DNA of 36,267 bases from JALZAH01 sp051000755. Its GTDB lineage: Bacteria; Actinomycetota; Acidimicrobiia; Acidimicrobiales; Palsa-688. Below the pieces are notes generated by a model that ran no database searches, was not told the DNA's origin, and saw only the letters and a list, made by a program, of their open reading frames with translations. Positions 15,253 to 24,101 of this stretch are shown piece by piece. The stretch's first letter is position 1. Each line of letters opens with the position of its first letter. The stretch is from the NCBI GenBank assembly GCA_051000755.1, contig JBPCNZ010000078.1, positions 1 through 36,267 of the forward strand. Direction: 5' to 3'. The position numbers and the translations under genes were made by a program.

Positions 15253-16445
15253 TGGCCGCCCTGCATCGCCATCCCCGCTTCCTCGGCAAGTCCACCCTGT
15301 GGAAGATCCTGCCCCTGCGCCCGCTCCTGGCCCTGGCCGGCGTGATCCCCGTGTACCGGGCGGCCGAAGCGAACCCGTCTTCGGAGGCCTCTGCCGGCGA
15401 TCGGACCCGACGCAACGACGAGGCGTTCACCACCAGCCGCCACCTGCTCGGCGAGGGCGCCATGGTGACGGTCTTCCCGGAAGGCATCAGCCACGACCGG
15501 TCGACCGTCCAGCAACTGAGGACCGGAGCCGCCCGGATCGCCCTCGGTGCCGCCGCCGACGACGTCATTGCCAACGTCGTCGTCTCCGCCGCGGGCCTGG
15601 TCTACGACGACAAGAGCCGCTTCCGGTCCCGGGCCCTGGTGCGGGTCGGGCCGCCCCGCCCCGTGGACCCGTACGTCCCCGGTTACCGCGGCGACAGCCG
15701 AAGCGCCGTTCACGCCCTCACCGCCGACATCGCCGGCGACCTGCGTGCCGTCGCCCCCGACTACCGGAGTTGGGAGTTCGCCGAACGATGCGCCCAGGTG
15801 GCCGAGATGGCGATGGGCAGCCCGGGCCGGGCCGGGCCGTTCCACCTCGCCGATCGCGACACTCTTTCCAGGCGGGTGGCGGAGCTGGCCGCCACCTCCG
15901 GCGGCGCCAAGGTCTTCGCCCTGCTGAGCGACGAGGTTGCCTCCTACCGCCAGGATGTGGCCCTGCTCGGTCTGAGCGACCAACAGGTCATCGCCGACGA
16001 CTCCCCATGGCACTACCGGCGGGCCCTCACCTGGTCGGTCCTCAAGGTGCTGGTCGCGGCCCCGGTTGCCGGTGTGGGCGTCAGCGTGCACGCCGTTCCC
16101 TACACCATCGTCAAGGTCCTGGCCCGGCTTCCCCGCAACGAGGGCATGAAGGCGACCGTGAAGGTGGGCGGTTGCCTCGGCCTGTTCACCGTGGGCTACC
16201 TGGGGCTCGCCGTCTGGGTCGCCCGCCGCCGGGGCGTCCTGGCCGGTCTCGCCACCTTCGTGATGGCACCGGTCTCGGGCTATGTCGCCGTCCTGGCATC
16301 CGAGCGGGTCGAACAGGCCGACGGCATGGCCCACACCGTCGAGGTCCTGCGCCGCCACCGCCTGGGTGTCACCGCCCTGCGGGTCCGCAGGACGGTGCTG
16401 GCTGAGCGGGTCTGCCGGTGGCTGGACGACGCCGACCCGCGGTGA
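15210..16445 (+). CDS. PlsC-like glycerophospholipid acyltransferase (main part, frameshifted upstream)
   Basis: The product has 411 residues from the first in-phase GTG, but that codon falls just before the catalytic motif, so the natural start is upstream in another frame (15085-15109). The catalytic motif is NHQNGLVD, an HX5D spacing seen in the GPAT/LPLAT group with NHPNxLxD-type motifs. The substrate-binding motif is VFPEGIS (F89-G92), preceded by VIPVYR. The C-terminal third carries hydrophobic stretches near 285-310 and 325-370 and likely anchors the enzyme at the membrane. It would transfer acyl chains to a glycerol-phosphate or lysophospholipid. Expression of a working enzyme requires the frame to be restored, or a sequencing error at 15196-15205. 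The stop overlaps a possible GTG start of the P450 gene (GTGA at 16442). Confidence 0.75.
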   Translation: MANHQNGLVDALVLMAALHRHPRFLGKSTLWKILPLRPLLALAGVIPVYRAAEANPSSEASAGDRTRRNDEAFTTSRHLLGEGAMVTVFPEGISHDRSTVQQLRTGAARIALGAAADDVIANVVVSAAGLVYDDKSRFRSRALVRVGPPRPVDPYVPGYRGDSRSAVHALTADIAGDLRAVAPDYRSWEFAERCAQVAEMAMGSPGRAGPFHLADRDTLSRRVAELAATSGGAKVFALLSDEVASYRQDVALLGLSDQQVIADDSPWHYRRALTWSVLKVLVAAPVAGVGVSVHAVPYTIVKVLARLPRNEGMKATVKVGGCLGLFTVGYLGLAVWVARRRGVLAGLATFVMAPVSGYVAVLASERVEQADGMAHTVEVLRRHRLGVTALRVRRTVLAERVCRWLDDADPR

Positions 16446-16477
16446 CGCCACCGGGCGGAAACGGGCAGACTCCGATC

Positions 16478-17746
16478 GTGGAACCCTACGAAGCCCTCAC
16501 CGCTGACGCCATCGACCTCTCCGACCTGGAAGGGTTCTGGACCCGCCCCGTGGCCGAGCGGGAAGGGGCCTTCCGGACCCTGCGACGGGACCGCCCCCTG
16601 GCCTTCTTCGAGGAGCCGGAGACGGACTTCGGGCCTCGAGGGCCGGGCTATTACGCCGTCACCCGATACCACGACGTGGTCACCGCCAGCCGCCACCCGG
16701 AGGTGTTCTGCTCGGGCGCGGGGACGACCAGTGTCGTCGACCTCCCTGCGGAGTTCCTCGAGTACTTCGGCTCCATGATCAACATGGACGATCCACGTCA
16801 CGCCCGTCTCCGCCGGATCGTCTCGCGGGCCTTCACCCCCAAGCGCCTCGCCGACGCGGAGGCCACCGTCGGAGAGCTGGCCCGCGCCATCGTGGCCGGC
16901 GTGGCGCCCAAGGGCAGGTGTGACTTCGTCAACGAGGTGGCTGCGGCCCTGCCGCTGCGGATCATCTGCGAGATGATGGGCATCCCCGACAGTCACTACC
17001 AGTTCGTGCTCGACCAGACCAACGTCATCCTCGGGGCCACCGATCCCGAGTACGTGCCGGACGCCACCGACATCCCCACGGCCGTGCTCAACGCCGGCTT
17101 CGGGTTGGGTGAGTTGATGAAGGAGCTGGGCGAACGTCGCCGCAACGAGCCAACCGACGACCTCACCTCTGCCCTGGTCAACACCGAGATCGACGGGGAG
17201 AGGCTGACGTTCGACGAGCTGGCGTCATTTTTCATCCTGCTGGTGGTGGCCGGGAACGAGACCACCCGCAACGCCATCAGCTGGGGCCTGGTGGCCCTCA
17301 CCGACAACCCGGATCAACGCCAACGGTGGGCCGCCGACTTCGACGGAATGGCCGCCACGGCCGTCGACGAGATCGTCCGCTGGGCGTCGCCGGTCATCTT
17401 CATGCGCCGCACTGTGACCGGACCGGCCCACCTCGGTGACCAGACGTTCGACGAGGGGGACAAGCTCCTGTTGTTCTACAACTCGGCCAACCGGGACGAG
17501 ACGGTCTTTGCCGACCCGTACCGCTTCGATGTCGGGCGGGCCGACAACCGCCATGTCGGATTCGGCGGGCACGGGCCCCATTTCTGCCTCGGCGCCCACC
17601 TGGCCCGCCGCGAGATCACCGTCATGTACCGGGAGCTGTTCGCCACCTTGCCCGACATCGTTGCCGCCGGTGAGCCCGAGCGTCTGCAGTCCATGTTCAT
17701 CAACGGCATCAAGCGCCTGCCGGCGGAGTACACGCCCGTCGGCTGA
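16478..17746 (+). CDS. Cytochrome P450
   Basis: All core motifs are intact. Numbered from the GTG at 16478 (422 residues), the I-helix oxygen-activation motif is A258-G-N-E-T-T263, the K-helix ExxR is E298 to R301, and the heme-binding loop FGGHGPHFCLGAH has its cysteine at C370. The protein is a soluble class I bacterial P450 with no membrane anchor and needs a ferredoxin and reductase, neither of which is encoded nearby. The DLSDLEGFW start and the INMDDPRHARLRRIVSRAF segment resemble mycobacterial and actinobacterial P450s of the CYP125/CYP142 steroid-oxidising groups, but the substrate is not determined. A GTG at 16442, overlapping the previous stop, is an alternative start adding 12 residues. 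It may be co-transcribed with the acyltransferase and with the hydrolase 35 bases downstream. Confidence 0.93.
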   Translation: MEPYEALTADAIDLSDLEGFWTRPVAEREGAFRTLRRDRPLAFFEEPETDFGPRGPGYYAVTRYHDVVTASRHPEVFCSGAGTTSVVDLPAEFLEYFGSMINMDDPRHARLRRIVSRAFTPKRLADAEATVGELARAIVAGVAPKGRCDFVNEVAAALPLRIICEMMGIPDSHYQFVLDQTNVILGATDPEYVPDATDIPTAVLNAGFGLGELMKELGERRRNEPTDDLTSALVNTEIDGERLTFDELASFFILLVVAGNETTRNAISWGLVALTDNPDQRQRWAADFDGMAATAVDEIVRWASPVIFMRRTVTGPAHLGDQTFDEGDKLLLFYNSANRDETVFADPYRFDVGRADNRHVGFGGHGPHFCLGAHLARREITVMYRELFATLPDIVAAGEPERLQSMFINGIKRLPAEYTPVG

Positions 17747-17781
17747 CCAGGGCCGGTCGGGACCGCGGGTAGCGTTCCCCC

Positions 17782-18660
17782 ATGCCCCACGTCTCAGCCA
17801 ACGGGATCAAGCTCTGCTATGAGGCATCGGGTGAGCGCCGGGCCACGCCGCTGCTGCTCATCATGGGCCTCGGCGGCCAGCTGACGGCCTGGGACGACGA
17901 GCTCGTCGTCGCCCTGGTGGACCGGGGCTTCTTCGTCGTCCGCTTCGACAACCGTGACGTGGGCCTCTCCTCGTGGTTCGACGAGGCGGGGCCACCGGAT
18001 GTCCTCGGGGCCTTCAGCGGCCGGGGCCGTGCCCCGTACCTGCTGGCCGACATGGCCGACGATGCGGCCGGTCTCCTCGACGCCCTCGAGCTTCCCGCCG
18101 CCCACGTCCTCGGTGTCTCCATGGGCGGGATGATCGCCCAGAGCCTGGCCATCAACCACCCGGACCGCGTTCTGAGCCTGGTCTCGATCATGTCGACGAC
18201 CGGCGACCCGGCCGTTGGCGCACCGCACCCCGAAGCCATCACCGCCCTGCTCCGCCCTCCGCCCACCGACCGGGAGGGCGCCATGAACGGGGCCGTCGAG
18301 GTGTGGAAGACGATCGGCTCGCCGGGATTCGGGGTCCATGAGGACCGCACCCGGGCCCAGGCCGCCGCCGCCTACGACCGGGCGTTCCACCCTGAGGGCA
18401 CGGGCCGCCAGATGGTGGCCATCCTGTCGTCGGGCGACCGCACGGACGGGCTGCACCGGGTGAAGTGTCCGACGCTGGTCGTCCACGGCGACGCTGATCC
18501 CCTCGTCGATCCGAGCGGGGGGCAGGCGACCGCCGCCGCCGTGCCGGGCGCCGAGTTGATGATCGTGGCCGGCATGGGCCACCACCTGCCACTCGAGATC
18601 TTCGACGACCTGGCGGACCGCGTCGCCACCCACGCCACCAGGGCGCCGTCGTCGACGTAG
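17782..18660 (+). CDS. Alpha/beta hydrolase
   Basis: The product has 292 residues with a complete catalytic triad by motif: nucleophile elbow G-V-S113-M-G-G, acid D239 in HGDADPLV, and histidine H267 in GMGHHLP. The oxyanion-hole region is MGLGGQLTAW near residues 28-37. There is no signal peptide, so it should be cytoplasmic. The DNRDVGLSSWFD segment is common in actinobacterial hydrolases of the esterase/haloperoxidase-like group. The substrate cannot be read from the sequence; an ester or lactone is most likely. It follows the P450 gene by 35 bases on the same strand and may act on its product. It ends three bases before the convergent beta-lactamase-fold gene, with a shared inverted repeat across the stops. 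Confidence 0.88.
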   Translation: MPHVSANGIKLCYEASGERRATPLLLIMGLGGQLTAWDDELVVALVDRGFFVVRFDNRDVGLSSWFDEAGPPDVLGAFSGRGRAPYLLADMADDAAGLLDALELPAAHVLGVSMGGMIAQSLAINHPDRVLSLVSIMSTTGDPAVGAPHPEAITALLRPPPTDREGAMNGAVEVWKTIGSPGFGVHEDRTRAQAAAAYDRAFHPEGTGRQMVAILSSGDRTDGLHRVKCPTLVVHGDADPLVDPSGGQATAAAVPGAELMIVAGMGHHLPLEIFDDLADRVATHATRAPSST

Positions 18661-18674
18661 GGGTCAGTCGACGA
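18649..18674. terminator. Possible shared terminator hairpin between convergent genes
   Basis: The inverted repeat TCGTCGAC and GTCGACGA, with perfect 8-bp arms and a 10-base loop, spans the stop codons of the hydrolase and the beta-lactamase-fold gene. There is no run of T on either side, so it is not a classical intrinsic terminator. Its position between convergent genes is the main support. Confidence 0.3.
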
Positions 18675-19890
18675 GCGCCTGGTAGACGAGGGCCTTGAGC
18701 TGGGGCCGGATGGGGTGGGTGCTCGACGGCAGCAGCTGGGTGAGGAACTGCACGGTGAGGTCCTCGACCGGGTCGACCCAGAACGTGGTGCTGGCCGCCC
18801 CGCCCCAGTTGTACTCCCCGGGGCTGGAGACGACCTTGGCCTTGACGGGGTCGATGGTGACGGCGAACCCCAACCCGAACCCCACCCCGTCGAAAGCGGA
18901 CTCGGCGTACAGGGGACGGCCGAACGCGGCCAGATCGGCGTGGCCGGGCAGATGGTTGCTCACCATGTAGTCCACCGTCCGGGGGCTGAGGAGACGGACA
19001 CCCTCAAGCTCGCCCCGCCGCCTCAACATGTCCATGAAACGGTGATAGTCCCTGGCCGCGGCCACCATCCCCCCACCACCGGACAGGCAGACCGGGGGCC
19101 GGAGCACGGCTCGCCCGCCCATCGGTGTGGCTCGCCCGTCGCGGTCGGGGCCGTACAGCGCGGCCAGCCGGTCGGCCCGGGCCTCCTCGACGAAGAACCC
19201 GGCGTCGGTCATCCCCAGAGGGCCGAAGATGCGCTCGGCGAAGAAGCGATCAAGGCTCTGGCCCGAGATCACCTCCACCAGCCGCCCGAGCACGTCGGTG
19301 GCCACCGAGTAGTTCCACTCGGCGCCGGGGTCGAACAGCAACGGCATTCGGGCGTAGGCGTCGCAGACACCGGCCAGGTCCAGGTCCGGGGGGCTTCCCC
19401 ATTCGAAGCCGGCCGCCCGGTAGCGGGCATCGACGGGATGGGCGTGATGGAACCCGTAGGTGAGGCCGGCGGTGTGGGTCAGCAGGTGCCACACCCGGAT
19501 GGGCTCGACTGCGGGCCGGGTGGCCATGCCGGCGCCGGCCCCGCCGCGGTAGACGCGGGGTTCGCTCCAAGCCGGCAGATAAAGGTGGATGGGATCCTTG
19601 AGCTCCAGGGCCCCCTCCTCGCACAGCATGAGGGCGGCGACGGACGTGACCGGCTTGGTCATCGAGTACATCCGCCACAGGGTGTCCACCTCGACGGGCA
19701 ACCCCGCCTCGCGGTCGCGCTGCCCGTAGGTGCTCAGGTGGGCCAGCCGGCCGTGGCGGGCCACGGCGACGAGATAGCCGGCCAGACGTCCGTCATCGAC
19801 GTACTGGGCGAAATGGCGGTCGATGCGAGCCAGCCGGCCGGGGTCCAACCCCACCTCGGCGGCGTCCACGTCGATCTGCAACTCTCCCAC
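18664..19890 (-). CDS. Class C beta-lactamase-fold serine hydrolase (EstB-type esterase)
   Basis: The product has 408 residues and starts at GTG 19890, preceded by a strong GAGGAG. The active-site SxxK is S76-M-T-K79 in MYSMTKPVTS. The second motif is Y194 in EWNYSVATD, where the usual YxN asparagine is replaced by valine, as in many esterases of this fold. SGGGGM and WGGAASTTFWVDP near the C-terminus match the family. There is no signal peptide, which argues for an intracellular esterase or transesterase and against an antibiotic-resistance beta-lactamase. Family VIII esterases of this type hydrolyse short-chain esters. It is divergent in function from, and ends three bases from, the alpha/beta hydrolase. 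Upstream, the tryptophan dioxygenase gene ends only 34 bases away, so the two may share a transcript. Confidence 0.9.
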   Translation of the reverse strand: MGELQIDVDAAEVGLDPGRLARIDRHFAQYVDDGRLAGYLVAVARHGRLAHLSTYGQRDREAGLPVEVDTLWRMYSMTKPVTSVAALMLCEEGALELKDPIHLYLPAWSEPRVYRGGAGAGMATRPAVEPIRVWHLLTHTAGLTYGFHHAHPVDARYRAAGFEWGSPPDLDLAGVCDAYARMPLLFDPGAEWNYSVATDVLGRLVEVISGQSLDRFFAERIFGPLGMTDAGFFVEEARADRLAALYGPDRDGRATPMGGRAVLRPPVCLSGGGGMVAAARDYHRFMDMLRRRGELEGVRLLSPRTVDYMVSNHLPGHADLAAFGRPLYAESAFDGVGFGLGFAVTIDPVKAKVVSSPGEYNWGGAASTTFWVDPVEDLTVQFLTQLLPSSTHPIRPQLKALVYQALVD

Positions 19891-19924
19891 GTCGTCTCCT
19901 CTCGACCCGCTGGCGGGCCTGAGG

Positions 19925-20794
19925 CTACTGGTCGCCTCCGCCGATGCTGGAGCGCACGGCCAACAGCTCGGGGAAGAAGGTCAGCTCGAGGGCCCGGCGC
20001 AGAAAGGTGACCCCCGACGACCCGCCGGTCCCCCGCTTGAAGCCGATGACCCTCTCGACCGTCTTCAGATGACGGAACCGCCACACCTGGAAGCTCTCCT
20101 CCAGATCCATCAGCTCCTCCGCCGTCTCGTAGGCCTCCCAGTACCGCTCCGGATCGGCGTAGACCAGGCGGAAGACCTCCTCGACACCGGGGGACGAGAC
20201 GTAGGGCTCGGACCAGTCCCGCTGGGCGACGGCGGCCGGGACAGGGTGCCCGGCCCGGGCCAGGTACCGCAGATACTCGTCGTAGAGGCTGGGCGACCTC
20301 AGATCAGCGGCCAGGACCGCCTGCCCGGCCGGGTCGTGGGCGAAGACCGCCAGCATCCCCGGCGCCTTGTTGCCGAGCAGGAACTCCACCCGCCGGTACT
20401 GCAACGACTGGAACCCCGACGCTGTCCCCAGGGAGCCACGGAACTGCGCGTACTCGATCGGTGTCAGGGTGGCCAGCACCGACCACTGCTCGATCATCTG
20501 GCGGAGGATGTGCTTCACCCGGGCCAGCCGCTTCAGAGCGGGAGGAAGGGCATCGCCCGCCAACAGCCCGATCGCCGAACGCAGCTCGTGGATCAGCAAC
20601 TTCAGCCACAGCTCCGTGACCTGGTGGTCAATGATGAACAGCATCTCGTCGTGATGCCCCGATCGGGGGTGCTGGGCATCGAGGAGGCGCTCGAGCCCCA
20701 GGTAGGCCTCATAGGTCAACCGACCAGCGAGGTCGGTCGTCATGCCCTCCTCGATGGGCCTGAAGCCGGGCGTCGGGTCCCCGGCGGAGTCCAC
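19925..20794 (-). CDS. kynA: Tryptophan 2,3-dioxygenase
   Basis: The product opens the indole ring of tryptophan to N-formylkynurenine, the first step of the kynurenine pathway, using heme. The frame from GTG 20794 gives 289 residues; an ATG at 20743, directly preceded by GAGGAGG, is an alternative giving 272. Key residues align well with known enzymes (numbering from 20794): F53, the active-site base H57 in FIIDHQVTELW, Y115 and R119 in EYAQFRG, the axial heme ligand H242 in RFRHLKTVERVIGFKR, and T256 in GTGGSSG. It is a cytoplasmic tetramer in known cases. No kynurenine formamidase or kynureninase gene is in the window. The DUF2237 gene ends five bases upstream on the same strand, so the two are probably one operon. 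Confidence 0.95.
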   Translation of the reverse strand: MDSAGDPTPGFRPIEEGMTTDLAGRLTYEAYLGLERLLDAQHPRSGHHDEMLFIIDHQVTELWLKLLIHELRSAIGLLAGDALPPALKRLARVKHILRQMIEQWSVLATLTPIEYAQFRGSLGTASGFQSLQYRRVEFLLGNKAPGMLAVFAHDPAGQAVLAADLRSPSLYDEYLRYLARAGHPVPAAVAQRDWSEPYVSSPGVEEVFRLVYADPERYWEAYETAEELMDLEESFQVWRFRHLKTVERVIGFKRGTGGSSGVTFLRRALELTFFPELLAVRSSIGGGDQ

Positions 20795-20799
20795 GACGG

Positions 20800-21210
20800 C
20801 TAGTCGTTCCAGGCGCTCGGGTTGGCCGGGACGTCGACGGCGTGTTCGCGAAGGGCGGCGAGGGGCACCACCTCGAGGGCCCGTTCATGGGTCGAGGCCA
20901 GGACCACGAAGCAGGCGGCCCCTTCGCGATGAGCCCGGAGCCAGTTGACCGCGGTCACGCACCACCGATCTCCGGGAACGAGCCCGGGGAAACCGAAGTG
21001 GGGCACCGGAGTGCTCAGATCGTTGCCGATGCGGCGCTGGTGATCGAGGAACTCGGCGGTGACCACGGCGCAGATCGTGTGACTGCCGATGTCCTCCACG
21101 CCCGTGGTGCAGCAGCCGTCCCTGTAAAACCCCGTGACCGGATCCGCTCCGCACGGCTCGAGCGCGCCGCCCAGGACATTGCGATCACCCATGGCTGCAG
21201 TATCGCTCAT
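20800..21210 (-). CDS. DUF2237 family protein
   Basis: The product has 136 residues and is recognisable by GGALEPCGADPVTGFYRDGCC, followed by GSHTICAVVTAEFL, DLSTPVPHFGFPGLVPGDRW and a C-terminal ALEVVPLAALREHA. These are the hallmark segments of DUF2237, a widespread small cytoplasmic family with conserved cysteines and no established function. Here the conserved Cys residues are present: C20 and the pair C33-C34, plus C47. Starts are possible at ATG 21210 or six codons later at 21192; neither has a strong ribosome binding site. It is directly followed by the tryptophan dioxygenase gene. The family is solid; the role is unknown. Confidence 0.9.
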   Translation of the reverse strand: MSDTAAMGDRNVLGGALEPCGADPVTGFYRDGCCTTGVEDIGSHTICAVVTAEFLDHQRRIGNDLSTPVPHFGFPGLVPGDRWCVTAVNWLRAHREGAACFVVLASTHERALEVVPLAALREHAVDVPANPSAWND

Positions 21211-21259
21211 CGGGGCCGCACGCAGGTCGATCGGCGCCAGGTGTGGTTCTCTCTACACT

Positions 21260-21532
21260 GTGACCAGCGATGACGATCCTCCTCAGATCACCATGACACC
21301 CAGGGAGCGCTGGCAGGTCGGGCTGGGCGTCCTCACCGCTTACGTCGGGCCCGCAGAACGGCGAGCGGCGGACATCACCCGGCTGGCCGGCGACCGGGAC
21401 CCGAGAGAGGTTCTCTTCGGGGTCCTCGCCGTGGCCAAGGACCTGCTCGGACTCCTGGCCACCTCCACCGAGTTGGCTCCCGCCGAGTTGCTCCAGCACC
21501 TGGCGGGGGGCGCGGCCGGGAGGAGCGAATGA
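21260..21532 (+). CDS. Small helical protein of unknown function
   Basis: The product has 90 residues from GTG 21260, or 79 from ATG 21293 (MTPRERWQVGLGVLTAYVG). It looks all-helical, with ELLQHLAG near the C-terminus and an amphipathic REVLFGVLAVAKDLLGLLA in the middle. No membrane segment or known motif is certain. It is transcribed divergently from the DUF2237 gene and ends about 50 bases before the GH65 gene on the same strand. GC at third codon positions supports coding. The function is not recognised. Confidence 0.6.
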   Translation: MTSDDDPPQITMTPRERWQVGLGVLTAYVGPAERRAADITRLAGDRDPREVLFGVLAVAKDLLGLLATSTELAPAELLQHLAGGAAGRSE

Positions 21533-21584
21533 TGGCGGCTGCCGCCGTAGTGTCGCCGGGCCCCCGAGCGGGCATCACTGCGTC

Positions 21585-24023
21585 ATGCACGTAGAGGAAC
21601 CCGGGGAGGCCGTCACCCTCGCCTACGACCATTTCGACCCCTCTTCGGAGGGCCTGCGTGAAGCGCTGACCTCAACCGGCAACGGCTACTTCTGCACCCG
21701 GGGGACGGCCGAGTGGGAGGACGCCGGGACCGTGCACTATCCGGGCACGTACGCCCACGGCGGCTACAACCGGGAGACCACGATCCTCGGCGGCCGCCCG
21801 GTGCACAACGAGGATCTCGTCAACCTGCCCAACTGGCTCGTGCTGAAGTTGCGCATCGAGGGCGAGGACGCCATCCGCCTCGACAACATCGAGCTCCTGT
21901 CCTACCAGCACGACTACAACATCCGCCTGGCCATGGTGCAGCGCGAGCTGCGTTTCCGAGACCGCGCCGGCCGGGAGACAACCCTTCGGAGCCGCCGCTT
22001 CGTGAGCATGGCCCACAGCCACCAGGCCGCCATCGAGTTGACCCTCACCCCGGAGGACTGGTCCGGCCGTGTCGAGGTGGTGTCGGCGCTCGACGGGCGG
22101 GTCACCAACCAGATGGTCGACCGCTACAGCGAGCTCGAGGGCCGCCACCTCGATCCCGTCTCGCCCCGTACCTTCGGCCCGCAGACCATCGCCTTGAAGG
22201 TGGAGACGAGGCAGTCCAACATCTACGTCGCCGAGGCGGCCAGGACCCGGGTGTTCGACGACGATGGTCAGGTCGAGGTGGCCCGCAGCCTGTACCAGAC
22301 CGACGATTACATCCATCAGGTCCTCGCTCTCGACGTCAAGGCCGGCGAGTCGGTGCGAGTCGAGAAGCTGGTGTCGCTGTTCACCTCGCACGACAACGCC
22401 ATAACCGACACCCTCACGGCCGCCGGCCGCCATGTGCAGCGGTATCCCGACTTCTCCGAGGCCCTGGCCGAGCACCGGGCGGCATGGACCGAGTTGTGGG
22501 ACGTCTGTGACGTGGAGCTGCCAAGCCAGCCACGGGCCCAGCTGCTGCTGCGCTTCCACACTACGCACGTGCTCCAGGTCTGCTCCCGGCACACCGCCCG
22601 CCATGACGCCGGTGTGCCGGCTCGGGGGCTCAACGGCGAGGCCTATCGCGGCCACGTGTTCTGGGACGAGTTGTACGTGTACCCGTTCTTGAACTTCCGT
22701 CTTCCAGAGATCACCCGCGGGTTGCTGATGTACCGCTACCGTCGCCTGAGCGAGGCCCGCGCTGCGGCGCGGGAGGCCGGCTACCAGGGCGCCATGTTCC
22801 CGTGGCAGAGCGGCAGCGACGGGACCGAGGAGACCCAGGTCGTCCACCTCAACCCCCTGTCGGGCCAATGGGACCCCGATGACAGCCACAACCAGCGGCA
22901 CGTCAACGCCGCCATCTTCTACAACGCCTGGCAGTACTACCAGGCTACCGATGACCTGGAGTTCCTCCGCGACTACGGCGCCGAGCTCATGCTCGAGATC
23001 GCCCGCTTCTGGGCCTCCCTCGCCCACTACAACCCGGACCGGGAACGCTACGAGATCCACGGCGTGATGGGTCCCGACGAGTTCCATGAGCGCTACCCGG
23101 GTGCCCAGGCCGCGGGGTTGCGCAACAACGCCTACACCAACGTCATGGCGGCATGGATGGCCGAGACCGCACCGCGGGTGCTCGACCTGCTGCCGGCGAG
23201 CCGGCGGGCCGCCCTGCGCTCCCGCATCGGCCTCACCGACGACGAGTTGCGCACCTGGGAGGACATGAGCCGACGTATGTTCGTCCCCTTCCACGGCGAC
23301 GACGTCATAAGCCAGTTCGAGGGCTACGCCGACCTGGAGGAGCTCGACTGGGAGCGCTACCGCGCCGAGCACCCCAACATTCAGCGCCTCGACCGCATCC
23401 TCAAGGCCGAAGGAGACGACCCCGACCGCTACCAGCTGACCAAACAGGCCGACACGGTCATGCTGTTCTTTCTCTTCTCCCACGACGAGCTCCGCCGGTT
23501 GTTCGAACAGCTCGGTTATGCCCACGACACCGACATGGCGCGGCGGACGGTCGACTATTACGACCAGCGCACCTCCCATGGATCGACACTGAGCCTGATC
23601 GCCCACGCCGGCGTGCTGGCCGCCCTCGACCCGGAAAGCTCCTGGGAGCGGTTCATGGTGGCCCTGGAAAGCGACGTGGGCGACGTGCAGGGCGGTACCA
23701 CCAAGGAAGGCATCCACATGGGGGTCATGTCGGGGACCTTGGATCTCCTGCAGCGTCACTATCTGGGCTGCACGGTCCGCGACGGCGTGCTCCACTTCGA
23801 GCCCCGTCTCATCGACCGCCTCGACGGCCTGGCCTTCTCGATGCAGTTCCGCGGGACCTCGTTGCGCATCTCCGTCAAAGGTGACGAGCTGACGGTGCTG
23901 GCCCGGGCCGAGGGCTTTCGGGCCCCGGTACGGATCGCTGTCGAACATCAGATCCGGGAGCTGGGCGCGGGCGACAAGGGGGCGTTCACCCTGTCGCCTT
24001 CCTCCGACCGGGCGCCCCGGTAG
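21585..24023 (+). CDS. Glycoside hydrolase family 65 disaccharide phosphorylase
   Basis: The product has 812 residues, close to the usual 750-800 for GH65. The N-terminal beta-sandwich covers about 1-300, an (alpha/alpha)6 barrel follows to about 700, and a small C-terminal sheet closes the chain. The catalytic acid is E499 in VMGPDEFHERY. FPWQSGSDGTEE and a phosphate-pocket-like DQRTSHGSTLS followed by TTKEGIHMG are also typical. The enzyme uses phosphate to split an alpha-glucosyl disaccharide (maltose, trehalose, kojibiose or nigerose) with inversion, giving beta-glucose 1-phosphate and glucose. Which sugar is used cannot be told by eye. The next three genes supply exactly the enzymes and transporter needed for both products, which strongly supports phosphorylase rather than hydrolase activity. 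The ATG at 21585 has no clear ribosome binding site. Confidence 0.93.
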   Translation: MHVEEPGEAVTLAYDHFDPSSEGLREALTSTGNGYFCTRGTAEWEDAGTVHYPGTYAHGGYNRETTILGGRPVHNEDLVNLPNWLVLKLRIEGEDAIRLDNIELLSYQHDYNIRLAMVQRELRFRDRAGRETTLRSRRFVSMAHSHQAAIELTLTPEDWSGRVEVVSALDGRVTNQMVDRYSELEGRHLDPVSPRTFGPQTIALKVETRQSNIYVAEAARTRVFDDDGQVEVARSLYQTDDYIHQVLALDVKAGESVRVEKLVSLFTSHDNAITDTLTAAGRHVQRYPDFSEALAEHRAAWTELWDVCDVELPSQPRAQLLLRFHTTHVLQVCSRHTARHDAGVPARGLNGEAYRGHVFWDELYVYPFLNFRLPEITRGLLMYRYRRLSEARAAAREAGYQGAMFPWQSGSDGTEETQVVHLNPLSGQWDPDDSHNQRHVNAAIFYNAWQYYQATDDLEFLRDYGAELMLEIARFWASLAHYNPDRERYEIHGVMGPDEFHERYPGAQAAGLRNNAYTNVMAAWMAETAPRVLDLLPASRRAALRSRIGLTDDELRTWEDMSRRMFVPFHGDDVISQFEGYADLEELDWERYRAEHPNIQRLDRILKAEGDDPDRYQLTKQADTVMLFFLFSHDELRRLFEQLGYAHDTDMARRTVDYYDQRTSHGSTLSLIAHAGVLAALDPESSWERFMVALESDVGDVQGGTTKEGIHMGVMSGTLDLLQRHYLGCTVRDGVLHFEPRLIDRLDGLAFSMQFRGTSLRISVKGDELTVLARAEGFRAPVRIAVEHQIRELGAGDKGAFTLSPSSDRAPR

Positions 24024-24101
24024 GGCACACTCGACACGGACAGGGCGACGAGGCCCGAACAGAGATCCGCCCGAACAGCAATCCGAGAGAGAGAGCGGCA
24101 A

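Noticed and set aside
18664..19890. Antibiotic-resistance beta-lactamase
   Set aside because: The fold is right, but there is no signal peptide and the YxN motif is changed to YSV, which fits an intracellular esterase better.
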